In this document: one piece after another, positions 6,623 through 15,026 of the stretch
How the letters are laid out: each line of letters begins with the position of its first letter
Position numbering within the stretch: the stretch's first letter is position 1
Assembly: GCA_964601205.1 (NCBI GenBank)
Contig: CAZRML010000001.1
Span: 1-16,009 of the forward strand
Direction: 5' to 3'
Length of the DNA stretch: 16,009 bases
Source: JAQVEM01 sp964601205
GTDB lineage: Bacteria > Actinomycetota > Humimicrobiia > Humimicrobiales > Humimicrobiaceae
Notes under the pieces: generated by a model
Told to the model about the DNA's origin: nothing
Seen by the model: only the letters and a program-made list of their open reading frames with translations
Databases searched by the model: none
Translations under genes and position numbers: made by a program

Positions 6623-7223
6623 AACAGAAAAAAATATTCTTTTTGGACTAAAAAATTTCTTTAAGACCGGGGGTATGTTATCTGGTGGTACAGCACTTAT
6701 GCTTCAGATTCCATTTAGAAGGTCTTACGATTTTGATTTGTTTTTTCCATACAAGATTCCTGATAATTTCTCACGGAAAGCTTCGGAGATTTTTAATTCA
6801 AATATAAAAGTTCTAATTGATAATATTGACGAGCTTACATTTATCGTTAGAGATAAAATGAAGGTTTCATTTATATATTTTCCTTTTAAAAGGAATTATG
6901 AGCCTGAAGTGATAGATGAGGTTGTATTATCTTCATTTAGGGATATTGCTTCAGATAAAGCTTGTGCTATAGGAAGAAGACCCGAGTTTAGAGATTATGT
7001 GGATTTATTTATTATTTTAAAGAACGGTTTTGGGCTTGAGAGAATAATTGATGATGCAAAAGAAAAATTTAGGGGAGAGTTTTCTAAAAAATTGTTCTTA
7101 TCCCAGCTTGTTTATTTTGCGGATTTAAAAGATTTTACTGTAGAGTTTATAAAAGAAAAGTATGATGTTGATGAGATAAAAGATTTTCTCAGGCAAGAGG
7201 TAAATAAATTAACACAGAAATAA
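6591..7223 (+). CDS. AbiEii-family nucleotidyltransferase (second, distinct module)
   Basis: A 210-residue nucleotidyltransferase-fold protein, shorter than the AbiEii at 1945-2790 and only distantly related to it. It has GGTALML (32-38), the metal-binding motif YDFDLF (Asp47, Asp49), a KVSFIYFP strand (91-98), and DKACAIGRRPEFRDYVDLF (122-140, with Lys123 and RDYVD at 134-138). These are the family's four blocks in order. It would modify RNA or protein with nucleotides and arrest growth unless its partner, the overlapping upstream gene, holds it in check. ATG 6591 is preferred over TTG 6576, although only a weak GGA precedes it; overlap with the upstream gene suggests translational coupling. 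Confidence 0.88.
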   Translation: MSKIYINLLSKTEKNILFGLKNFFKTGGMLSGGTALMLQIPFRRSYDFDLFFPYKIPDNFSRKASEIFNSNIKVLIDNIDELTFIVRDKMKVSFIYFPFKRNYEPEVIDEVVLSSFRDIASDKACAIGRRPEFRDYVDLFIILKNGFGLERIIDDAKEKFRGEFSKKLFLSQLVYFADLKDFTVEFIKEKYDVDEIKDFLRQEVNKLTQK

Positions 7224-7248
7224 TACTGGATATTTTTAGTGTAATTTT

Positions 7249-9387
7249 GTGTTTATGGATAAAAAAGAAAATAAAAGCAACTACAATAAAAAAACAGCCA
7301 GTAAAAAAGCTTCCGGTTCTAGTGGTAAACTGGAAAACCTTCTTAATATAAAAGTTGAGAAAGTAAAGAACCCGGAGGAAATAATAGGTGCCCTCCGCGA
7401 TGAGATAGCAAAACATAATTATTACTATTACATTAAAGATAACCCCGTAATAAGTGACGCACAGTATGACAGGCTGATGCGAAATCTTGAAGCGCTGGAG
7501 AAAAAATACCCGGAGCTGGTTACCGATGACTCACCCACGCAGAGAATAGGCGCTCCTCTAGAGGGAGGTTTTTCCACTGTGGAGCACGGAGAAAAGATGC
7601 TGAGCCTTCAGGATGTTTTTGACTACGATGAGCTTGAGGATTTTATAACCCGGGTGTATAAGGACCTGGGAAAAGGCGGAAAAGATACTGATAGGGTGGA
7701 GTTTGTCTGCGAGCTTAAAATAGATGGCTCGGCTGTGTCCCTGGTCTATGAGGACGGGAAGTTTGCAAGGGGTGCAACCAGGGGAGACGGTGTGCTGGGA
7801 GAAGATATAACCTCAAACTTAAAGACCATAAATTCCATTCCATTAAAGCTTTTTGAAGAGAGCGGGGTTAAAATACCGCCGCGGCTGGAAGTCCGGGGTG
7901 AAGTTTACCTTGCAAAAGATGAATTTAAAAAAATAAATGCCCGGAGGGAAGAGGAAGGTCTTTCGCCGTTTGCCAACCCCAGAAATGCAGCTGCCGGCTC
8001 GCTGAGGCAGATTGACCCTAAGAATACGGCGCAGAGGAAACTTAATATATTCATATACGGGGCGGCAAATACAGAAGAATTTGATATTCCAACCCATTTT
8101 GAAATGCTCCGCTATCTGGCCGGGATGGGGCTCAAAATAAATCCTAATATAAAAAAGGTGGACAGTTTTGACGAAATTAAAAGTTATCTTGAAAAGTGGG
8201 AAAATAAACGGAAGGACCTTTCCTATGAAACAGACGGCGTGGTTATAAAGGTGGATAGCTTCCAGTTACAGAGGAAGCTGGGCCAGACCTCAAGAAACCC
8301 GCGCTGGGCAATCGCATTTAAGTTTCCCCCCGAAGAAGAGGTAACAAAAATTACCGGCATAGAGGTAAGCGTGGGAAGGACCGGAGCGCTTACCCCTGTT
8401 GCGGTTCTGGAGCCGGTAAAGGTGGCCGGTTCCACAGTCTCCCATGCCACCCTGCACAATGAGGATGAAATAAAAAGAAAAGGGGTTATGATAGGCGACT
8501 GGGTGGTAATACACAAGGCAGGAGATGTAATACCCGAAATCGTAAAGGTGATAAAGGAAAGAAGAGACGGGACCCAGAAGGAATTCAGCATGCCGGACAG
8601 GTGCCCGGTGTGCGGGTCTGAGGTTGTAAGGCCTGAAGGCGAGGTAGCGCTAAGGTGCACCTCCATGGCCTGTCCCGCCCAGCAGTATGAAAGGATCGTA
8701 CATTTTGCCTCAAAAGGCGCCATGGATATAGATGGGCTGGGCCCCGCTATTGTTGAAAAGCTGATACGGAACAAATTAGTCAGCGACCCTGCGGATATTT
8801 ATTACTTAAAATATGATGATATATTCTCACTGGAAAATTTTAAGGAGAAGTCAACAGCAAACCTTCTTAAAGCGATAGAGACGAGTAAAGGAAGACCGCT
8901 TTCCAGGCTGCTTTTTGCTCTGGGGATAAGATATGTGGGTTCGCACACCGCTGAAATCCTGTCAGGGGAATTTTTAAATCTTGAGAGCCTAATGGATGCA
9001 AAATATGAAAGAATTGAGAAAATAAAAGAGATAGGCCCCAGGATAGCAGATAGCATAGTTACCTTTTTCAGGCAGGAGCAGAATCTAAAAGTAATAGAGA
9101 AACTAAAAAGGGCCGGGGTTAACTTTAGCGCGGAGCAAAAAAAGGTAACCGAGAAAGAGGCTTTCAGCGGAAAGACATTTGTTCTTACCGGGAAGCTTGA
9201 AGGTTTTTCAAGAGACGAGGCGACGGGGGTTATAGAGAGTTTTGGCGGGAGGGTAGTCTCCAGCGTGAGCAAATCTACCGGCGCGGTTATTGCCGGTGAG
9301 AGCCCGGGGAGCAAGCTTGATGATGCCAGAAAATATGATATCAGGGTTATAAGTGAAGAGGATTTTAAAAAGATGATAGAGGAGTAG
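7249..9387 (+). CDS. ligA: NAD-dependent DNA ligase LigA
   Basis: Seals nicks with a 3'-OH and 5'-phosphate during replication and repair, using NAD+. The 712 residues contain the full family order. The Ia/adenylation domain includes HNYYYYIKDNPVISDAQYD (56-74), and the adenylated lysine is Lys157 in ELKIDGSAVSL. The OB domain follows. A zinc finger has Cys452, Cys455, Cys470 and Cys475. A helix-hairpin-helix region runs about 480-630, and a C-terminal BRCT domain begins near 637 (FSGKTFVLTGKLEGFSRDEA). It is about 40 residues longer than E. coli LigA because of a Lys/Ser/Asn-rich N-terminal extension before the usual start of homology. The start may be GTG 7249 or ATG 7255; neither has a clear ribosome binding site. 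It follows the AbiEii-type gene by 25 bp on the same strand, which may be chance. Confidence 0.98.
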   Translation: MFMDKKENKSNYNKKTASKKASGSSGKLENLLNIKVEKVKNPEEIIGALRDEIAKHNYYYYIKDNPVISDAQYDRLMRNLEALEKKYPELVTDDSPTQRIGAPLEGGFSTVEHGEKMLSLQDVFDYDELEDFITRVYKDLGKGGKDTDRVEFVCELKIDGSAVSLVYEDGKFARGATRGDGVLGEDITSNLKTINSIPLKLFEESGVKIPPRLEVRGEVYLAKDEFKKINARREEEGLSPFANPRNAAAGSLRQIDPKNTAQRKLNIFIYGAANTEEFDIPTHFEMLRYLAGMGLKINPNIKKVDSFDEIKSYLEKWENKRKDLSYETDGVVIKVDSFQLQRKLGQTSRNPRWAIAFKFPPEEEVTKITGIEVSVGRTGALTPVAVLEPVKVAGSTVSHATLHNEDEIKRKGVMIGDWVVIHKAGDVIPEIVKVIKERRDGTQKEFSMPDRCPVCGSEVVRPEGEVALRCTSMACPAQQYERIVHFASKGAMDIDGLGPAIVEKLIRNKLVSDPADIYYLKYDDIFSLENFKEKSTANLLKAIETSKGRPLSRLLFALGIRYVGSHTAEILSGEFLNLESLMDAKYERIEKIKEIGPRIADSIVTFFRQEQNLKVIEKLKRAGVNFSAEQKKVTEKEAFSGKTFVLTGKLEGFSRDEATGVIESFGGRVVSSVSKSTGAVIAGESPGSKLDDARKYDIRVISEEDFKKMIEE

Positions 9388-9510
9388 TCCTGTGGCATGG
9401 CTGGCTTAATAAACACGTCTGCCATTATTTGCCCGGTACCGGTCTGGTTCTTAAAGCTTTTGGTTCTAAAGAAAATATTATAAAAGATTTATAAAACTCT
9501 GACATTTTTT

Positions 9511-10284
9511 ATGCCTTATATGAGATTTAAAGAAAATAATACCGGTGGGAACAATAAGCGCGTTCTTAATATAAAGTGGAACGCCCGGGATGGCGTAATC
9601 TCCCTTGTTTTTTTGACCGCTGTTCTTGTTGCGGTATATTACGGCTCGGCACAGCTATTAAAAGTTTTCGGGGAAAGGGAATTTTTTAACTCTTCAAATA
9701 TAGGCAACATGAGTTTTATTGTTCTTTATAGTATCCAGGTTATTCTTATGCTGGGAGTGGTCTGGTATTTTGCACTATTCAGGAGAAAGTCCGGGTTAAG
9801 GGACCTCGGCCTTCGCTACTACAGCATTTTTAAGACTATCTGGTATTCATTTATCTCGCTTATAGCCATTTTTCTGGTAAGCTTTTTATATGTTTTTTTT
9901 ATGAACTCTACATTCGGGATTGAGGCTCCTTCCAGTAAAATTGAGGTTCTGGTAAGAAACGGGAGCTTATCAAGCAACATCCTTCTTATTGTGGTGACGG
10001 TAATTGCCCCCCTGAGCGAGGAGGTTTTTTTCAGGGGTTTTCTCTACTCTGCTTTTAAGAAAAGCTGGGGAGTAAATGTGGCGCTGTTTTTATCCTCCTT
10101 TTTATTTGCCGCGGTGCACCTGGAGATATACAGTTTCATACCCATAATGATTATAGGCTGGCTGCTCGCCTATCTTTTTGAAAAGACAAAATCACTCATG
10201 CCTGCAATTTTCCTTCACGGTGCCTACAACCTGGTACTCATACTGATACTGCTGGGAGAGCTGGAAATTATAAAGTTGTATTAA
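9511..10284 (+). CDS. CPBP-family intramembrane metalloprotease (CAAX protease/bacteriocin-processing family)
   Basis: A 257-residue polytopic membrane protein with the three family motifs: EEVFFRG (Glu170, Glu171, Arg175), FLFAAVH (His203) and HGAYN (His236, Asn240). Members are membrane-embedded proteases; some cleave prenylated proteins, others give immunity to self-made peptides. No peptide or substrate gene is nearby, so the substrate is unknown. About seven hydrophobic segments are visible, the first at about residues 28-45. ATG 9511 has no strong ribosome binding site; ATG 9520 is an alternative start. The 123-bp gap after ligA contains no convincing element. Confidence 0.92.
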   Translation: MPYMRFKENNTGGNNKRVLNIKWNARDGVISLVFLTAVLVAVYYGSAQLLKVFGEREFFNSSNIGNMSFIVLYSIQVILMLGVVWYFALFRRKSGLRDLGLRYYSIFKTIWYSFISLIAIFLVSFLYVFFMNSTFGIEAPSSKIEVLVRNGSLSSNILLIVVTVIAPLSEEVFFRGFLYSAFKKSWGVNVALFLSSFLFAAVHLEIYSFIPIMIIGWLLAYLFEKTKSLMPAIFLHGAYNLVLILILLGELEIIKLY

Positions 10285-10353
10285 TAGGATGAAATATTTG
10301 TTAAAATGTTATACTTAAATCAACCTTTTTATGTTTCCAGTGCGGTATTGATT

Positions 10354-10382
10354 TTGAAATTTTTACGCAATGAGCTTAAAAT
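10354..10382 (+). promoter_or_regulatory. Promoter of the gatCAB operon
   Basis: TTGAAA (10354-10359), a 17-bp spacer and TAAAAT (10377-10382). Transcription would begin near 10389, just before the strong ribosome binding site AGGAGAGG (10396-10403) of gatC. The leader is too short for a T-box or riboswitch. Confidence 0.65.
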
Positions 10383-10410
10383 AAGATAGTTTTTTAGGAG
10401 AGGATAATTT

Positions 10411-10698
10411 ATGGGGAAAATTTCTAAAGAAGAAGTAAAACACGTGGCTAAGCTTGCGGAGCTTGAGATAAGTGCGCGGGAAATTGAAAAAATTACCTCC
10501 AAGCTGGATAAGATTCTTGATTACGTGGCAGAGGTAAGCAGTGTGGATACTAAAGATATAACCCCGGTATCGCATGTGATAGACATAAAAAATGTCCTGA
10601 GGGATGATGTGGTAAAAGAGTCAATAAGCCAGGAATCAGCGCTTAAGAATGCCCCAGACGAAGAGGATTCCGGATTTAGGGTTCCCAGGATAGATTAA
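10411..10698 (+). CDS. gatC: Aspartyl/glutamyl-tRNA amidotransferase subunit C
   Basis: A 95-residue protein with the standard GatC layout: KEEVKHVAKLAELEI near the N-terminus, a helical hairpin, then LRDDVV (about 68-73) and the C-terminal FRVPRI (about 89-94). It wraps around GatA and stabilises the heterotrimer that converts misacylated Glu-tRNA(Gln) or Asp-tRNA(Asn) into Gln-tRNA(Gln) or Asn-tRNA(Asn). It is the first gene of the operon, with AGGAGAGG 7 bases before the ATG. Its presence implies the genome probably lacks glutaminyl- and/or asparaginyl-tRNA synthetase. Confidence 0.97.
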   Translation: MGKISKEEVKHVAKLAELEISAREIEKITSKLDKILDYVAEVSSVDTKDITPVSHVIDIKNVLRDDVVKESISQESALKNAPDEEDSGFRVPRID

Positions 10699-10725
10699 AA
10701 ATATACCGAAAGGAATTAGCGTATA

Positions 10726-12183
10726 GTGGAAACTTATTACCTTACAGCTCACCAGCTAAAGGATAAGCTTGTAAAAAAAGAGATAAGCTCGGTAGAAATA
10801 ACCGAAAGTATATATGGCCGGATTGAAGAAGTTGAAGAGAAGCTAAACTCCTTTATAAGGCTTGAAAAAGAGAGTGCCCTTGCCCGGGCAGAGAAAGCCG
10901 ACAGCATAATAGCTTCCGGCGCCGCCGTGAAAGATTTTACGGGCATACCCGTGGCCATAAAGGATAATATCTGCACAAAAAAAGTGACCACCACCTGCGC
11001 GTCAAAAATTCTGGAAAACTATGTTCCGGTATACAACGCCACGGTGGTTGATAGGCTTGAAAAATATAATTATATTATGGTGGGCAAGGCAAACATGGAT
11101 GAGTTTGCCATGGGATCTTCAAATGAAAACTCTTATTTCGGCCCGGTTAAAAACCCCTGGGATATTACCAGGGTGCCGGGAGGATCAAGCGGCGGGCCCG
11201 CGGCATCTGTTGCGGCGGGAGAAGCGGTATGCGCGCTTGGCTCCGATACCGGCGGCTCCATAAGACAGCCGGCGTCTCTGTGCGGCGTGGTGGGTTTTAA
11301 GCCAACCTACGGAATGGTATCAAGATATGGACTGGTGGCATTTGCTTCCAGCCTTGACCAGATAGGGCCTCTTACCAGGGATGTTGAGGACTGTGCGGCA
11401 ATGCTTAATGTAATCTGCGGGCACGATGAAAATGATTCCACATCCATAAATACGGAAGTTCCGGATTATAAGAAGTTTCTGGTGCCCGACATAAAAGGTT
11501 TAAAGATAGGTGTTCCGGAAGAACTTATGGTGGAGGGAATTGACAGCGAGGTAAAGGATAAAGTTCTTGAAGTCATTAAACTGGCGCAGGATATGGGAGC
11601 AAGAGTTGAAGAAATATCAATTCCCAGCCTTAAATATGCCCTGAGCGTTTATTATATTATTGCGCCATCAGAGGCAAGCTCAAACCTATCAAGGTTTGAC
11701 GGGGTAAGATACGGATACCGCAATATGGATGCAAAGACTTTGAGGCAGATGTACAGGAAAAGCAGGGCGGAGGGTTTTGGTGAAGAGGTTAAGAGAAGGA
11801 TAATGATAGGAACCTACTGCCTTTCGGCAGGATATTACGACGCGTATTACGAGAAAGCCCGCAGGGTGAGGACCCTTATTATAAATGATTTCAGGAAGGC
11901 TTTCAGCAAGTTTGACGTATTGCTTTCCCCCACATCGCCTACCACTGCTTTTAAAATAGGGGAAAAGATGGATGACCCCCTGACCATGTACCTGTCAGAT
12001 ATCTGTACCATACCGGTAAACCTGGCGGGGCTTCCGGCGGTTTCAATTCCAGCGGGCCTTTCCAATGACAGGCTTCCGGTGGGGGTACAGATTATTGGAA
12101 ATATATTAAGAGAAGATAATGTCCTGAGGGCGGCCTACAGTCTGGAGAAGGCAATAGGCTTTAAAGAAAAGCCCCGAATATAA
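10726..12183 (+). CDS. gatA: Aspartyl/glutamyl-tRNA amidotransferase subunit A (amidase)
   Basis: The glutaminase subunit, 485 residues, releases ammonia from glutamine and channels it to GatB. It is an amidase-signature enzyme. The Ser-cisSer-Lys triad is intact at Lys79 (VAIKDN), Ser154 (PGGSSGG) and Ser178 (DTGGSIRQP), with the same numbering as the S. aureus enzyme. GTG at 10726 is the start, with AAAGGA 11 bases upstream; the next residues METYYLTAHQLKDKL match the normal family N-terminus. It begins 27 bp after gatC. Confidence 0.98.
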   Translation: METYYLTAHQLKDKLVKKEISSVEITESIYGRIEEVEEKLNSFIRLEKESALARAEKADSIIASGAAVKDFTGIPVAIKDNICTKKVTTTCASKILENYVPVYNATVVDRLEKYNYIMVGKANMDEFAMGSSNENSYFGPVKNPWDITRVPGGSSGGPAASVAAGEAVCALGSDTGGSIRQPASLCGVVGFKPTYGMVSRYGLVAFASSLDQIGPLTRDVEDCAAMLNVICGHDENDSTSINTEVPDYKKFLVPDIKGLKIGVPEELMVEGIDSEVKDKVLEVIKLAQDMGARVEEISIPSLKYALSVYYIIAPSEASSNLSRFDGVRYGYRNMDAKTLRQMYRKSRAEGFGEEVKRRIMIGTYCLSAGYYDAYYEKARRVRTLIINDFRKAFSKFDVLLSPTSPTTAFKIGEKMDDPLTMYLSDICTIPVNLAGLPAVSIPAGLSNDRLPVGVQIIGNILREDNVLRAAYSLEKAIGFKEKPRI

Positions 12184-12201
12184 GAAAGATTATAAAAAAT
12201 T

Positions 12202-13659
12202 ATGGAAAAAGAAAATGAATACCGGACAGTTATAGGACTGGAAACTCATGTGGAGCTTTCCACTGCCACAAAAATGTTTTGCGGCTGCAGGCTTTCATTT
12301 GGCGATGAGAAAAATATAAATACCTGTCCCGTCTGCCTGGGCCATCCCGGCTCACTTCCGGTTACCAACAAAAAAGCGGTGGAATATGCCTTAAAGATTG
12401 CACTGGCGCTTAACTGCAGGATTAATAAATATACCATCTTTCACCGGAAAAACTATTTTTATCCCGATATGCCCAAAAACTACCAGATTTCACAGTACGA
12501 TATACCCCTGGGTGTGGAAGGGTATCTGGATGTTGATATGGGCACCTATGTCAGGAGAGTGGGCATAACCAGGGTGCACATGGAAGAAGATACCGGGAAG
12601 CTGCTACACACCGGAACGACCGGCAGGATAAGCGAGTCCTCTTCAAGCATAGTGGACTTTAACCGTGCCGGAACTCCCCTGATAGAGATTGTGAGCGAGC
12701 CGGACATAACGTCTCCCGAAGAGGCAAGGGAATATTTGATAAAGCTGAGAAACTTAATCCTGTTTCTGGATGTGAGCAACTGCAACATGGAAGAAGGCAG
12801 CCTTCGCTGTGATGCCAATGTTTCTGTAACCGGTAAAAAGGGAAATAAAATAGGGACAAAGACCGAAATTAAGAACCTTAATTCTTTTAAGTTTTTACAG
12901 AAAGGCCTGGAATACGAGGTAAAAAGGCAGATTAAAGTGCTGGAATCAAACGAAAGGGTGGTCCAGCAGACCAGGCATTACGATAGTAAGACAGGAACCA
13001 CAAAAGCCCTGCGATCCAAGGAAGAGGCCCATGACTACAGGTACTTTCCGGAGCCTGACCTGGTCCCAATTTGCCTGGAAGACGAAGTAATAGAGGGCGT
13101 AAGAAAAACAATTCCCGAGCTGCCGTCCAGAAAGGCTGAAAGATTTAAAACCGAGTACGGCCTTTCGGGAGATGACTGCATTTTTATAGCCAATGACAGG
13201 GATATGGCGGATTATTTTGAGGAGTGCTGTAAGTGCTACCATAACCCTGCAAAAATTGCCAACTGGTTGATGGGAGATTTCAGCGCCCTTTTAAATAAAG
13301 AGAAAATAACCATAAAGAAAAGCAGGATAACTCCCGCCAGCCTATGTGATATGTTCAGGATAATAGATGAGGGTAAAATCAGTTCAAGAATAGCAAAATC
13401 GGTATTTGAGGAAATGTTTAATACAGGGAAGGAACCGGGCAGCATCATTGAAAACAGGGGGCTGGAGCAAATAAGTGACGGAGCGGTTCTTGAGCCTATA
13501 ATTGATGAGGTGATTGGTGAAAATCCAGGGCCGGTTGAGGAGTTCCGGAGCGGAAAGGAAAAGGCGCTGGGATTTTTGATAGGAAAGGTAATGGCAAAAA
13601 CCGGCGGTAAGGCGAACCCGCAGCTGGCAAATGAAATAATAAGAAAAAAAATAAGTTGA
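12202..13659 (+). CDS. gatB: Aspartyl/glutamyl-tRNA amidotransferase subunit B
   Basis: The kinase/transamidase subunit, 485 residues, phosphorylates the misacylated tRNA side chain and accepts ammonia from GatA. It has the family N-terminus IGLETHVEL with a likely zinc site (Cys27, Cys29, Cys42, Cys45), YFYPDMPKNYQISQYD, EEGSLRCDANVS and RYFPEPDL motifs in order. A C-terminal YqeY-like tail domain ends in GKANPQLANEIIRKKI and contacts tRNA. It is the third gene of the operon, 18 bp after gatA; the ribosome binding site is weak. Confidence 0.98.
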   Translation: MEKENEYRTVIGLETHVELSTATKMFCGCRLSFGDEKNINTCPVCLGHPGSLPVTNKKAVEYALKIALALNCRINKYTIFHRKNYFYPDMPKNYQISQYDIPLGVEGYLDVDMGTYVRRVGITRVHMEEDTGKLLHTGTTGRISESSSSIVDFNRAGTPLIEIVSEPDITSPEEAREYLIKLRNLILFLDVSNCNMEEGSLRCDANVSVTGKKGNKIGTKTEIKNLNSFKFLQKGLEYEVKRQIKVLESNERVVQQTRHYDSKTGTTKALRSKEEAHDYRYFPEPDLVPICLEDEVIEGVRKTIPELPSRKAERFKTEYGLSGDDCIFIANDRDMADYFEECCKCYHNPAKIANWLMGDFSALLNKEKITIKKSRITPASLCDMFRIIDEGKISSRIAKSVFEEMFNTGKEPGSIIENRGLEQISDGAVLEPIIDEVIGENPGPVEEFRSGKEKALGFLIGKVMAKTGGKANPQLANEIIRKKIS

Positions 13660-13661
13660 TA

Positions 13662-13702
13662 CCGGGGACAGAATTATTATAATTTTATACCCGGCGTGTT
13701 TT
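13662..13702 (+). terminator. Possible terminator after gatB
   Basis: CCGGG (13662-13666) can pair with CCCGG (13690-13694) around an AT-rich inner palindrome (AATTAT/ATAATT near 13672-13684), followed by a T-run at 13698-13702. Unpaired bases separate the two stems, so this is only a candidate. It lies directly after the gatB stop codon, where a terminator is expected. Confidence 0.35.
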
Positions 13703-13861
13703 TAAAATTTAACTGGTTCAATTTAAATTTAATACTCAGAATATAAGGTAATTTTTCACGGGGATAAGTGGAGGCAGTGATTAAAGGCGCAGGCAGAGTT
13801 CAGACGCAATATGATTTTTATATATTGATAACAAAAATTTAAAGAGTAGAAAGGGATAAGT

Positions 13862-14893
13862 ATGATAAAAAAAATAGGTGTTCTGACCGGTGGAGGAGAT
13901 TCTTCGGCAATAAATGCAGCCACCAAAGCTATTCTGGCAAAAGCGCAGCAGTACGGGTATAAGGTTCTGGGAATAAAGGATGGATGGGATGGTCTGATAA
14001 GAGGCAGAGCAGAGGAACTTGACAGGCAATCGGTTTCTGGAATACTGGCTGAAGGCGGAACGATACTCGGAACATCCAGGACCAATCCCTTTAAGATAGA
14101 AAACGGGGTTGAGAAAGTTAAGGAGAATATAAAGAAACTGGAACTTGATGCAATTATAACCATGGGCGGGGATGACACCAACGGAGTCATAACCAGGTTG
14201 ACCCAGTATGGTATAAAGGGTGTTGGCATACCCCAGACCATAGATAATGATATTGCCCACTCTGAGTATTCCATTGGTTATGGAACGGCGCTGGAAGTTG
14301 TTACCGACTGTATTGATAAGCTTCACACCACTTCATATTCTCATCACAGAATAATGATAGTTGAGGTTATGGGAAGGGATTCCGGATGCCTGGCACTGGA
14401 TGGCGGAATTGCCGGAGGGGCCGATGTTATTTTAGTCCCGGAAGTACCTTTTGAATATGACGAGATAATAGATACCATTGAGAGGCGAAAGAAAAGGGGT
14501 GCGGATTTTACCATTATAGTAGTTGCAGAGGGAGCAAAACCCGCCGAGGTTGAGGGCCAGGTATCTTCTACCGGTGAGGTTGACAGTTTTGGACATGTGA
14601 GACTCGGAGGCGTAGGAAATATTGTTGCAAAGGAAATTGAGAAAAGAACCGGCTACGGAACCAGGGTAACAATACTCGGGCATCTGCAGAGAGGCGGAAG
14701 AGCTTCAGCTTTTGACAGGCTGGTTGCTATTAAGCTGGGAGTAAAAGCAGTGGAGCTTGTCCATGAAGGTAAATTTGGAGAGATGGCGGTTATAGAAAAT
14801 GGGAAGGTAACTTCTGTTTCGCTGGCAAAGGCAATAGAGGAAGAAAAGCTGCTGGACATGGAGCTCTACGAGATATCAAAGATTTTTAATTAA
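13862..14893 (+). CDS. 6-phosphofructokinase, probably pyrophosphate-dependent (PFKA superfamily)
   Basis: A 343-residue enzyme phosphorylating fructose 6-phosphate, the committing glycolytic step. Family motifs are present: N-terminal GGGD loop (10-13), GGDDTN (102-107), PQTIDND (124-130, catalytic Asp128), MGRDSG (170-175) and GHLQRGG (about 273-279). Asp105 replaces the glycine that ATP-dependent enzymes have (Gly104 in E. coli), the main marker of PPi-dependent enzymes. The next diagnostic position, Gly in ATP enzymes and Lys in most PPi enzymes, is Gln125. The phosphate-donor loop reads GGGDSSAIN instead of GGD(A/C)PG(M/L)N. The donor is therefore uncertain, with PPi favoured. ATG is preceded by AAAGGGA at good spacing. 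It is apparently a single-gene transcript. Confidence 0.9.
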   Translation: MIKKIGVLTGGGDSSAINAATKAILAKAQQYGYKVLGIKDGWDGLIRGRAEELDRQSVSGILAEGGTILGTSRTNPFKIENGVEKVKENIKKLELDAIITMGGDDTNGVITRLTQYGIKGVGIPQTIDNDIAHSEYSIGYGTALEVVTDCIDKLHTTSYSHHRIMIVEVMGRDSGCLALDGGIAGGADVILVPEVPFEYDEIIDTIERRKKRGADFTIIVVAEGAKPAEVEGQVSSTGEVDSFGHVRLGGVGNIVAKEIEKRTGYGTRVTILGHLQRGGRASAFDRLVAIKLGVKAVELVHEGKFGEMAVIENGKVTSVSLAKAIEEEKLLDMELYEISKIFN

Positions 14894-14950
14894 GAAAAGA
14901 AAGCTTCGGCACTTAAAGCAGAAATTTTATTAAGTATTTTTAATTTACGA

Positions 14951-14995
14951 AGAAGCCCGGGAGGAGGTACTGATGTTTTTCGGGGTTTCTTAATT
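14951..14995 (+). terminator. Weak hairpin between phosphofructokinase and aldo/keto reductase genes
   Basis: An imperfect stem formed by AGAAGCCCG (14951-14959) and CGGGGTTTCTT (14981-14991), with a mismatch and a long loop, then AT-rich sequence. It may end the phosphofructokinase transcript; the support is slight. Confidence 0.25.
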
Positions 14996-15026
14996 TATAA
15001 TTAAAACCAGGTAAAATGGAGACTAT

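Noticed and set aside
8223..9425. Long minus-strand open frames opposite ligA (8223-8774, 8802-9425)
   Set aside because: They lie entirely opposite conserved ligA domains, have no recognisable product and no ribosome binding site.
9397..9483. 28-codon frame between ligA and the CPBP protease gene (begins MAGLINTSA)
   Set aside because: No ribosome binding site and no family; considered because CPBP proteases can neighbour small peptides, but nothing marks it as coding.
13756..14326. Two overlapping minus-strand frames opposite the phosphofructokinase start
   Set aside because: They overlap each other in different frames and the conserved phosphofructokinase; composition is low-complexity Ser/Ile/Phe-rich.
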